Shown one piece after another: positions 1 through 6,733 of a DNA stretch of 7,493 bases (its first letter is position 1; every line of letters begins with the position of its first letter). The stretch is from positions 1-7,493 of the forward strand of contig CAKSGI010000083.1 in NCBI GenBank assembly GCA_934454005.1. The letters run 5' to 3'. A program made the translations under genes and the position numbers. The notes below the pieces were generated by a model. The model made no database searches, was not told where the DNA came from, and saw nothing but the letters and a program-made list of their open reading frames with translations. The stretch is from an uncultured Eubacteriales bacterium. Its GTDB lineage: Bacteria > Bacillota_A > Clostridia > Oscillospirales > Acutalibacteraceae.

Positions 1-962
1 TCTAAACAAACATCAGAAGAACTTGCGTCTATTGGAAGAAAATTATCTTGTATACTTTCACATTTTTCATAGTCAATATCATCAAAGCACATGCCAAGCT
101 TGGGCATAACAGGAGGGAGTTTTACATCTGTTTTAAAATTTAATTGTCTACCATTACCACAATGGGTAAAAGCATTGTCGCACACAATTCTTACATTACT
201 ACCTGACATGTCGACTGATTTAATACCATATCCTACCCTAATTGGCATACTACGATCTTGGTCGGTTTGTCCAAAATCTGTACCAATTTTTTGGACATTG
301 CCTTTAATTATTACTGTTTCTATTTCTGGAACCTTTAATGCTGCAACTACACTTTCTACCCATTCACGATCCTGGTCGGTTGTTGCCCTGTAGTAAGCTT
401 TTTTATATTCTTCTTTATTCCTAGGGTTACTTCCCAGAGCCATGTCCCGGGCGTCTTCATCGTAAGAACGGGATACTGTTCTTGCTGCATCATGATCGGC
501 AGGAGCAATCCCCCACACAACAAATGCATAAGCAGTTGCATATATGCTTCCGTCCTGTCCTGTAACAGTTAAGGTTTTTGAGTCTTTATCGAATTCATAC
601 CTAATACTATCAACCACTGCAACATTGGCTTTGTATCCGATTAAAATCCATTTTATAAATTCTCTTACATTTGAATCTTTGTAAAATAATGGACGGTTTA
701 GTTCAGTAATATTACTTTTTTCTTTTTTCCTGTTTTCGCTTTTGAGATATTCAGGAGTCATATCGCCAAATGTTACGATTGTATCTTTTCCGATTTTTTC
801 GACTGTATAATTAAGTACGGGGCACTGGAGCCCATTAATTATCTGAGAGGCCAGAGCATCTGTTTGAGTAGCTATAACTTCTGCATGAGTTTCAATCGGT
901 GAAAAATGGTAAATTAAGGATAAGACAACTGCTAATGCTATAAATTTAATATTAATTTTCAT
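1..962 (-). CDS. Secreted protein of unknown function, partial (C-terminus outside window)
   Basis: I do not recognise this protein. An uninterrupted minus-strand frame runs from the ATG at 960-962 to the window edge: 320 codons with no stop. The start is supported by an AAAGG Shine-Dalgarno about 10 nt upstream. Residues 1-27 form a signal peptide: basic MKINIK, a hydrophobic core (about 7-20), and a likely signal peptidase I site after T-H-A27. There is no lipobox, so the mature protein is probably exported or wall-associated. It has six cysteines in what is visible (47, 261, 268, 292, 301, 319), five of them in the last 60 visible residues, which suggests disulfides or metal binding. The motif TDQDR occurs twice (195-199 and 233-237). 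No catalytic motif or transmembrane segment is evident after the signal. Codons such as CTG, GCC, CGG and GGG look more frequent than in the neighbouring genes. It is transcribed away from rpsF. The reading frame is certain; the function is not known. Confidence 0.8.
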   Translation of the reverse strand, partial: MKINIKFIALAVVLSLIYHFSPIETHAEVIATQTDALASQIINGLQCPVLNYTVEKIGKDTIVTFGDMTPEYLKSENRKKEKSNITELNRPLFYKDSNVREFIKWILIGYKANVAVVDSIRYEFDKDSKTLTVTGQDGSIYATAYAFVVWGIAPADHDAARTVSRSYDEDARDMALGSNPRNKEEYKKAYYRATTDQDREWVESVVAALKVPEIETVIIKGNVQKIGTDFGQTDQDRSMPIRVGYGIKSVDMSGSNVRIVCDNAFTHCGNGRQLNFKTDVKLPPVMPKLGMCFDDIDYEKCESIQDNFLPIDASSSDVCL

Positions 963-1229
963 AAATGGCCAACCTTTCTTTAATTAGTCTGTCTATTCGT
1001 AATATAATATATGATAGCATAAAATGAAAAAATGGAATACAAAACAAAAAAGGGGATTTATGTATTTTTTTGTAAATTTAAGACAAAAATAATTTTATTA
1101 AAATCTTAGCGCAAACATAATAATTTGACATTAATTGTATTATGAAAAGTACACTTTTAATGTTAAGCAAGTTATGTAGATGAAATCGTAAATTTTATAG
1201 TTGATTTCTGCAATTTATAAAAATAATCG
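963..1229. other. Non-coding part of the divergent intergenic region
   Basis: This is A/T-rich DNA between the leftward secreted-protein gene and the rightward rpsF promoter. I see no open frame with a ribosome binding site. It contains the start region of the left gene and an imperfect inverted repeat: TTGACATTAA (1125-1134) against TTAATGTTAA (1157-1166), 9 of 10 positions complementary. Between these arms lies a smaller perfect one, AAAAGT (1145-1150) with ACTTTT (1153-1158). These could be protein-binding sites, but repeats of this kind are also expected by chance in such DNA. Confidence 0.4.
1011..1019 (-). promoter_or_regulatory. Possible extended -10 promoter for the secreted-protein gene
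   Basis: On the minus strand TGCTATCAT fits an extended -10 (TGn followed by TATnAT), about 50 nt upstream of the ATG at 962. No convincing -35 hexamer lies at the right distance, and the surrounding A/T-rich DNA offers other TATATT-like hexamers, so the assignment is tentative. Confidence 0.3.
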
Positions 1230-1258
1230 TTGACTAAATTTGATTTTAATGATAAAAT
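1230..1258 (+). promoter_or_regulatory. Promoter of rpsF-ssb-rpsR
   Basis: TTGACT (1230-1235), a 17-bp spacer and TAAAAT (1253-1258) make a good sigma-A type promoter. The predicted transcription start near 1265 leaves a leader of about 85 nt, which holds the two hairpins described separately. It is the best-matching promoter upstream of the operon. Confidence 0.7.
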
Positions 1259-1274
1259 GTAGAAAGTGTGATGT

Positions 1275-1341
1275 TATATCATTAGTGAATTGATATATCC
1301 GTCCTTCCCTCTTTTAAAGAGGGCTAATGTCCAGAAGGAGG
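1275..1341 (+). promoter_or_regulatory. Structured rpsF leader, probable S6:S18 autoregulatory element
   Basis: Two hairpins can be drawn in the leader. The first pairs TATATCA (1275-1281) with TGATATA (1291-1297). The second has an inner stem CCCTCTT (1307-1313) with AAGAGGG (1317-1323), and an outer stem TCCTT (1302-1306) with AAGGA (1335-1339), leaving an 11-nt bulge at 1324-1334 on the 3' side. The outer stem covers the rpsF Shine-Dalgarno AAGGAGG (1335-1341). A CCG trinucleotide (1299-1301) sits next to the outer stem. The known S6:S18 ribosomal leader of bacterial rpsF operons has an asymmetric hairpin and a conserved CCG, and is bound by the S6:S18 complex to repress translation. The inner hairpin has no U-tract, so it is not a terminator. 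The assignment rests on position and these features, not on a covariance search. Confidence 0.6.
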
Positions 1342-1350
1342 TGCAGTTAA

Positions 1351-1647
1351 ATGACAAATGTAAAGTACTCTTATGAAACAGTTTTAGTAATCTCTATGAA
1401 TCTTGGAGAAGAAGGGATAGAGAATATGATAAACAAGTTTCAAAAATTAATTGAATCTAAAGCCACTCTCGATAATGTTGACAAATGGGGAAAACGTAGA
1501 TTAGCTTATATGATTAATAAAGAAACTGAAGCTTACTATGTACTATTTGATTTTACAAGTGACTCTGATTTTCCTGCTGAGTTAGATCGTATTTATAAGA
1601 TTACTGATGGTGTTCTTCGTTCGTTGATAATTAGAAAAGACAGCTAA
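1351..1647 (+). CDS. rpsF: 30S ribosomal protein S6
   Basis: S6 binds the central domain of 16S rRNA as a dimer with S18 on the platform of the 30S subunit. At 98 residues it has the normal bacterial length. Family hallmarks are the N-terminal YET strand (8-10), WGKRRLAY in the middle (46-53), the following YYVLFDF strand (62-68), and the C-terminal region with LDRIYKITDGVLRSLIIR (78-95). There is no extended acidic or glutamate tail. The ATG is preceded by AAGGAGG with a 9-nt spacer, and that Shine-Dalgarno is predicted to pair in the leader hairpin. It is the first gene of rpsF-ssb-rpsR, 14 nt before ssb. The co-location of S6 and its partner S18 in one transcript is the basis for their joint feedback control. 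Confidence 0.97.
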   Translation: MTNVKYSYETVLVISMNLGEEGIENMINKFQKLIESKATLDNVDKWGKRRLAYMINKETEAYYVLFDFTSDSDFPAELDRIYKITDGVLRSLIIRKDS

Positions 1648-1661
1648 GGGAGGTTTCAATA

Positions 1662-2111
1662 ATGCTTAACAATGTATCATTAATGGGAAGGTTAGTTGCT
1701 GATCCAGAATTGCGTCATACCCCAAATGATATTGCTGTATCTAGTTTTACATTGGCTGTTAACCGTAATTATGTTAAATCGGGAACAGAGCGTCAAACTG
1801 ATTTTATTGACATTGTTGTTTGGAGATCAACCGCAGAGTTTGTTAGCAAATATTTCCATAAAGGGCAACTAGTTGCTGTCCAAGGTTCCATTCAAACTAG
1901 ATTATATCAGGATAAGGATGGAAATAAAAGAAAAGCTTTTGAAATTGTTGCTGATAATGTTTATTTTGCAGAGTCTAAACGTGATAGTTATAGTAGTGAA
2001 TCATCTTATAGCTCTAATAATTCTTATGAGCAAAATCAATCTAATTCATATTCAAATGGAGAAACAGGAGATTTTCAAGAGATTCCGTTAGATGATGATT
2101 TACCATTTTAA
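1662..2111 (+). CDS. ssb: Single-stranded DNA-binding protein
   Basis: SSB coats single-stranded DNA during replication, repair and recombination, normally as a homotetramer. Residues 1-105 form the OB fold: the start MLNNVSLMGRLVADPELR, then SSFTLAVNR (27-35), a DFIDIVVWR strand (47-55), and GQLVAVQGSIQTR (68-80) are all typical, with aromatic residues W54 and Y82 among likely DNA-stacking positions. Residues 106-140 are a low-complexity Ser/Tyr/Asn linker expected to be disordered. The protein ends in the acidic tip DDDLPF (144-149), the docking peptide for replication and repair partners, so the gene is intact. The ATG follows GGGAGG with 8 nt spacing, directly after the rpsF stop. This is the operon-borne essential type of Firmicute SSB rather than a competence-specific paralogue, which usually stands alone. 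Confidence 0.96.
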   Translation: MLNNVSLMGRLVADPELRHTPNDIAVSSFTLAVNRNYVKSGTERQTDFIDIVVWRSTAEFVSKYFHKGQLVAVQGSIQTRLYQDKDGNKRKAFEIVADNVYFAESKRDSYSSESSYSSNNSYEQNQSNSYSNGETGDFQEIPLDDDLPF

Positions 2112-2134
2112 TTTTAACAAGGGAGGTATAATTA

Positions 2135-2389
2135 ATGGCAGAAAATAAGCCAGAAAGAGATAATCGTCGCTCTGGACGCAAAGGTCGCAGAAAAGTTTGT
2201 GGTTTTTGTGTAGATAGAGTTGAGAATATCGATTATAAAGATATAGCAAGATTAAGAAGATATGTTTCAGAAAGAGCAAAAATTCTTCCTCGCAGGGTAA
2301 CAGGAACTTGCGCGCATCATCAAAGAGATTTGACTACAGCAATAAAACGTGCTCGTCATTTAGCATTGTTACCATTTAGTAGTGATTGA
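2135..2389 (+). CDS. rpsR: 30S ribosomal protein S18, zinc-binding (C+) form
   Basis: S18 joins S6 on the 30S platform. The 84 residues have a basic N-terminal tail (1-20) and then the conserved core: [19 protein letters not shown] (32-50), LPRRVTGT (51-58) and [13 protein letters not shown] (69-81). Cysteines at 22 and 25 (CGFC), Cys59 and His62 (CAHH) provide a possible C-x2-C / C-x2-H zinc site. This corresponds to the C+ form of ribosomal proteins that exist in zinc-binding and zinc-free versions; many bacteria, including Bacillus subtilis, carry an S18 lacking this full set. The ATG follows GGGAGG with normal spacing, 23 nt after the ssb stop, and the gene is the last in the operon, just before a strong intrinsic terminator. 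Confidence 0.96.
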   Translation: MAENKPERDNRRSGRKGRRKVCGFCVDRVENIDYKDIARLRRYVSERAKILPRRVTGTCAHHQRDLTTAIKRARHLALLPFSSD

Positions 2390-2397
2390 TAATAAAT

Positions 2398-2425
2398 AAC
2401 CTTCGGTTAAGGCCGAAGGTTTTAA
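2398..2425 (+). terminator. Intrinsic terminator of rpsF-ssb-rpsR
   Basis: A 9-bp perfect stem (2398-2406 with 2413-2421; ACCTTCGG against CCGAAGGT) closes a 6-nt TTAAGG loop and is followed by a short T-run (TTTTAAT). It starts 9 nt after the rpsR stop codon. Confidence 0.88.
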
Positions 2426-2497
2426 TATTATATAAATATAATTATGGCAGTATTACTTGGTATGTTAAATTTTAAGGATGATACCATATAAAGGTTA

Positions 2498-2537
2498 TAA
2501 AATATTAACCATCTCACGTAATGGTGTGTGAGATGGT
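2498..2537 (-). terminator. Probable terminator for the minus-strand genes
   Basis: ACCATCTCAC (2508-2517) and GTGAGATGGT (2528-2537) form a perfect 10-bp stem with a 10-nt loop. Read on the minus strand it lies 40 nt beyond the stop codon of the small protein gene and is followed by a U-rich but interrupted tract (TAATATTTTA). On the plus strand no T-run follows, and the rpsR operon already has its own terminator, so a minus-strand role is the better reading. Confidence 0.6.
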
Positions 2538-2577
2538 CGGGTTGGAAGTTTTATTATTCAAAAGTAAATATTTAAAT

Positions 2578-2889
2578 TTAACTAGCATTTTCTTTTAATA
2601 TTCTTGATAGCCATATTTCTGCAATATCTATAGCGAGATACAAACTTTCTTTTTCACTAGTTTTTATAATTTTCTTTTTGGCGTTTATATCTGGATCTGT
2701 ACTCATAAGCTGAACTGAGACAGATGTTGCGACTTCTATATCATCTTTAAAGGTCTTTTTATTTTTTATTTTAAGTTTTACAACATATCCGTCATATAAA
2801 TTCCCATAGTATATAGTATCTTTGCATCTTACTAGGGGTTTATTTTTATACATTAAAAATTTAGCTTTTTCTTTACTTTTATTAACCAT
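2578..2889 (-). CDS. Small conserved-looking protein of unknown function (103 aa)
   Basis: I cannot assign a function. The frame extends back to a TTG at 2895, but that codon is only 1 nt from the Shine-Dalgarno AAGGAGG (2897-2903). The ATG at 2887-2889 is 7 nt from it, so I place the start there, giving 103 residues. The protein has a lysine-rich start, then FLMYKNKPLVRCKDTIYYG (11-29), which looks like a conserved strand-turn-strand core with a single cysteine (22), then VSVQLMSTDPD (57-67), and a C-terminal amphipathic helix rich in Leu/Ile (about 80-100). There is no signal peptide or membrane segment, so it is probably cytoplasmic. It resembles small hypothetical proteins I associate with Clostridia; that is recollection, not a search. 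It lies 139 nt after luxS with its own likely promoter. Confidence 0.82.
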   Translation of the reverse strand: MVNKSKEKAKFLMYKNKPLVRCKDTIYYGNLYDGYVVKLKIKNKKTFKDDIEVATSVSVQLMSTDPDINAKKKIIKTSEKESLYLAIDIAEIWLSRILKENAS

Positions 2890-2938
2890 AATCAAACCTC
2901 CTTATTCAAATATTTTTGTTTGTAAATTATTATTCCTT

Positions 2939-2967
2939 ATTATATCATATATAATAAATTTAGTAAA
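2939..2967 (-). promoter_or_regulatory. Promoter of the 103-aa protein gene
   Basis: On the minus strand TTTACT (2962-2967), a 17-bp spacer and a consensus TATAAT (2939-2944) lie about 50 nt upstream of the ATG at 2889. The -35 matches TTGACA at four of six positions. The promoter allows this gene to be expressed independently of luxS. Confidence 0.6.
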
Positions 2968-2998
2968 GAAATTCATTATATTACAAATTATTAACGAC

Positions 2999-3030
2999 AA
3001 CATTATAACGCGATATAACGGTATAATGTT
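2999..3030 (-). repeat. Inverted repeat overlapping the luxS stop codon
   Basis: AACATTATA (2999-3007) pairs with TATAATGTT (3022-3030). After one A/G mismatch, CG (3009-3010) pairs with CG (3019-3020), leaving an 8-nt loop. The right arm includes two bases of the luxS stop codon. Neither strand has a T-run after it, so it is a poor intrinsic terminator; it could be an mRNA 3'-end stabiliser or a binding site. Confidence 0.5.
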
Positions 3031-3481
3031 AATAATTGAGCTTTTGCTCATCCCAATTTTTTAATATATTATACATTTCTCTTCCGTATTCTTTTGCTTT
3101 ACTTAAATTATGATCCAAATAATTTCCACATTCTGTTTTGCTGTTTCCAGGAAGCTCACCATTATATTCTGATATAAATTTCATAGAATCAATAGTTTTA
3201 TTTATAACTTTAGAATTTGATAACCCTCTTGTTATTAAATAAAATCCGGTTCTGCAGCCCATAGGACCTATATATATAATATTTTTACTAACGTCACTAT
3301 TTCTTAAATATGTTGCAAAAAGGTGTTCAAAACTGTGAAGTCCTGAGTTTTCAAGATATGGTGGGGTATTAGGTTTTACCATTCTTATGTCGTATGTTGT
3401 GATATCACCATCTATTCTTGATATATACATTCCTTTGCCTATTTTTGTATGATCAACTTGAAAGCTTTTGATTTTTTCCAT
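3029..3481 (-). CDS. luxS: S-ribosylhomocysteine lyase (AI-2 synthase)
   Basis: LuxS cleaves S-ribosylhomocysteine to homocysteine and 4,5-dihydroxy-2,3-pentanedione, the precursor of autoinducer-2, in the activated methyl cycle. The 150 residues are close to the usual family length. The metal ligands are present: His49 and His53 in HSFEH (49-53), with Glu52 as the catalytic acid/base, and Cys118 in TECGNY. The catalytic Cys76 is in GPMGCRTGF (72-80). Substrate-site residues Ser6, His11 and Arg33 are at expected positions near the N-terminus. It is therefore predicted active. The ATG follows GGGAGGA with 7 nt spacing. Its upstream neighbour gdhA ends only 70 nt away, with a strong hairpin between. 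The nucleosidase gene (pfs/mtn) that supplies its substrate is not in the window. Confidence 0.96.
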   Translation of the reverse strand: MEKIKSFQVDHTKIGKGMYISRIDGDITTYDIRMVKPNTPPYLENSGLHSFEHLFATYLRNSDVSKNIIYIGPMGCRTGFYLITRGLSNSKVINKTIDSMKFISEYNGELPGNSKTECGNYLDHNLSKAKEYGREMYNILKNWDEQKLNY

Positions 3482-3496
3482 AGTTTAGTCCTCCCA

Positions 3497-3527
3497 TAAA
3501 AAAGCTTAAAAACATTAGGTGTTAAAT

Positions 3528-3547
<20 letters not shown>
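3497..3547 (-). terminator. Intrinsic terminator of gdhA
   Basis: A 13-bp perfect stem (3509-3521 with 3535-3547; core AACATTAGGTG against CACCTAATGTT) with a 13-nt loop begins just after the gdhA stop codon. On the minus strand it is followed by T-rich sequence (TTTAAGCTTTTTT), continuing to within a few bases of the luxS Shine-Dalgarno. The plus strand also shows T-runs after the stem, but no plus-strand gene is near. Confidence 0.8.
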
Positions 3548-4958
<1,411 letters not shown>

Positions 4959-5161
4959 GTTGGTTATTATAAAATTCATAGTAAGTTTACAATTTTAAAT
5001 TTGTTATAGATAAAAATTGTCGATTAATCTCTAAATAATACAAGAATATCTAAGGACTAAATACAATCAAAAATTTTTTGCTTATATAGCTTGATTATGC
5101 AAGTTTATCAATTTAAAATTTCATATTTTAAATGGGGAGTCTTATGATTTAATATTATTAT

Positions 5162-5190
5162 TTGTAATTTTGTAAAAAAAATATTATAAT
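5162..5190 (+). promoter_or_regulatory. Promoter of purB-purA
   Basis: TTGTAA (5162-5167), a 17-bp spacer and a consensus TATAAT (5185-5190). Transcription would start near 5197, leaving a leader of about 25 nt before the TTG start codon, so there is no room for a structured attenuator or riboswitch. Confidence 0.75.
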
Positions 5191-5222
5191 ATTTTATAGT
5201 TGAACTTAAGGAGGTTGAGTAT

Positions 5223-6653
5223 TTGAAAAATTGTTATGAGTCACCATTGTCTTCAAGATATGCAGGAGATGAGATGAAATATGTTTTTTCTCCGGATATG
5301 AAATTTAAAACGTGGAGAAAACTTTGGATTGCCTTGGCAGAAACCGAAAAAGAGTTGGGACTTCCTATATCACAAGAGCAAATTAATGAAATGAAAAAAT
5401 TTCAAAATGATATAAATTATGATGTTGCAGAAAAAAAAGAAAAAGAAATTAGGCATGATGTGATGTCGCATGTATATGCTTTTGGAGTTCAGTGTCCAAA
5501 AGCAAAACCAATAATCCATCTTGGTGCGACTTCTTGTTATGTTGGGGACAATACTGATATTATAGTCATGCATGAAGCGCTAAAAATTGTTAAAAATAAA
5601 TTGATATTAACAATAAAGGCGTTATTTAGTTTTGCGGATAGATATAAAAGTCTTCCAACACTTGCTTTTACTCATTTTCAACCAGCACAGCCTACAACAG
5701 TCGGTAAAAGGGCGACTTTATGGATCCAAGATCTTTTAATGGATCTTGAAGATGTTAATTATCAGCTTTCAAAAGCAAAGTTGTTAGGTTCTAAAGGAAC
5801 TACAGGAACACAAGCAAGTTTTTTAGAATTATTTGATGGAGACCACCAGAAGGTTAATGAAGCTGATGAATTAATAGCTAAAAAAATGGGATACAAAAAT
5901 TGTTTTGCTGTATCTGGGCAAACTTATTCTAGGAAACTTGATAGTCAAATTTTATCTGTGATTAGTGGAATTGCACAAAGTGCTGCAAAATTTTCTAATG
6001 ATATAAGACTTTTACAACATTTAAAAGAAGTTGAAGAACCGTTTGAGAAAAAACAAATAGGTTCGTCAGCTATGGCGTATAAGCGTAACCCTATGAGATC
6101 AGAAAGGATTGCATCTCTTGCAAGATATGTTATAATAGATTCTTTGAATCCCTGTATAACAGCGTCAATGCAATGGTTCGAGAGAACTTTAGACGATTCT
6201 GCAAATAAAAGAATTAGCATACCAGAGGCCTTTTTGGCGACGGATGCTATTTTGAATTTATATATCAATATAGCGGATGGATTAGTAGTCTATCCTAAAG
6301 TAATAGAGAGTCATTTAAGGACAGAATTACCATTTATGGCAACGGAAAATATAATGATGAATGCAGTAAAAAAGGGTGCAGATCGCCAAGAATTACACGA
6401 GCATATACGTGTGCATTCCATGGAATCCTCTAAAAATATTAAAGAAAATGGAAATCCGAATGATCTTTTAGAAAGAATAGCTTCTGATCCAATATTTGAT
6501 GTAACTATCGAAGAATTAAATAAAATATTAGATTCTAAAAATTACATAGGTAGAGCTAAAGAACAAACCGAGGAGTTTTTGCTAAAGAGTGTTAAACCAG
6601 TTTTAAGAGAGAATCCAGATTTGCATTGTAAAGAAATTAGTGTTACTGTATGA
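5223..6653 (+). CDS. purB: Adenylosuccinate lyase, long form
   Basis: PurB releases fumarate from adenylosuccinate (giving AMP) and from SAICAR (giving AICAR), two separate steps of purine synthesis. The start is TTG: AAGGAGG (5208-5214) lies 8 nt upstream, and the N-terminus ESPLSSRYAGDEM matches the family. The 476 residues are longer than the roughly 430 of Bacillus-type PurB and resemble the animal-type enzyme from end to end. Fumarase/lyase superfamily blocks are complete: RHDVMSH (77-83), GATSCYVGDNTD (101-112), FTHFQPAQPTTVGKRA (149-164, general-acid region with His151), KGTTGTQASF (191-200) and the signature GSSAMAYKRNPMRSER (280-295) with the catalytic serine at 281/282. The signature has Ala where many homologues have Pro (SSAMPYKRNP). 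purA follows 80 nt downstream, so the two are probably co-transcribed. Confidence 0.96.
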   Translation: MKNCYESPLSSRYAGDEMKYVFSPDMKFKTWRKLWIALAETEKELGLPISQEQINEMKKFQNDINYDVAEKKEKEIRHDVMSHVYAFGVQCPKAKPIIHLGATSCYVGDNTDIIVMHEALKIVKNKLILTIKALFSFADRYKSLPTLAFTHFQPAQPTTVGKRATLWIQDLLMDLEDVNYQLSKAKLLGSKGTTGTQASFLELFDGDHQKVNEADELIAKKMGYKNCFAVSGQTYSRKLDSQILSVISGIAQSAAKFSNDIRLLQHLKEVEEPFEKKQIGSSAMAYKRNPMRSERIASLARYVIIDSLNPCITASMQWFERTLDDSANKRISIPEAFLATDAILNLYINIADGLVVYPKVIESHLRTELPFMATENIMMNAVKKGADRQELHEHIRVHSMESSKNIKENGNPNDLLERIASDPIFDVTIEELNKILDSKNYIGRAKEQTEEFLLKSVKPVLRENPDLHCKEISVTV

Positions 6654-6674
6654 TATATGCATGAGATGTATATC
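6652..6674 (+). repeat. Small hairpin at the purB stop codon
   Basis: GATATA (6652-6657) pairs with TATATC (6669-6674), with two possible further G-U pairs inward. It includes part of the purB stop codon. No T-run follows, so it is unlikely to terminate transcription before purA; it may only mark the intercistronic mRNA. Confidence 0.35.
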
Positions 6675-6733
6675 AGTACTGCAATTATAATTGATTGTTT
6701 AGAAATTTTAAATTTATGGAGTGATAAATAAGT

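Noticed and set aside
91..393. A 100-codon plus-strand frame inside the exported-protein gene
   Set aside because: It is antisense to a continuous minus-strand frame that has a signal peptide and ribosome binding site; its own start has no convincing coding context.
1125..1130. A perfect TTGACA as a -35 for rpsF
   Set aside because: No acceptable -10 lies 16-18 bp downstream, and a well-spaced promoter exists at 1230-1258.
1307..1323. The hairpin before rpsF as an intrinsic terminator
   Set aside because: No T-run follows the stem; it is directly followed by the rpsF ribosome binding region and fits a translational control element better.
2444..2491. A 15-codon frame (MAVLLGMLNFKDDTI) after the rpsR terminator
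   Set aside because: No ribosome binding site precedes the ATG and there is no clear promoter; such a short frame is expected by chance.
2822..3064. An 80-codon hydrophobic plus-strand frame across the luxS/103-aa gene interval
   Set aside because: Its hydrophobicity comes from A/T-rich antisense and intergenic DNA, it overlaps two better-supported genes and has no ribosome binding site.
5197..5222. A purine riboswitch upstream of purB
   Set aside because: The predicted leader is only about 25 nt and shows no aptamer-like structure.
6686..6691. TATAAT upstream of purA as a separate purA promoter
   Set aside because: There is no -35-like hexamer at the right distance and no TGn extension; co-transcription with purB is simpler.
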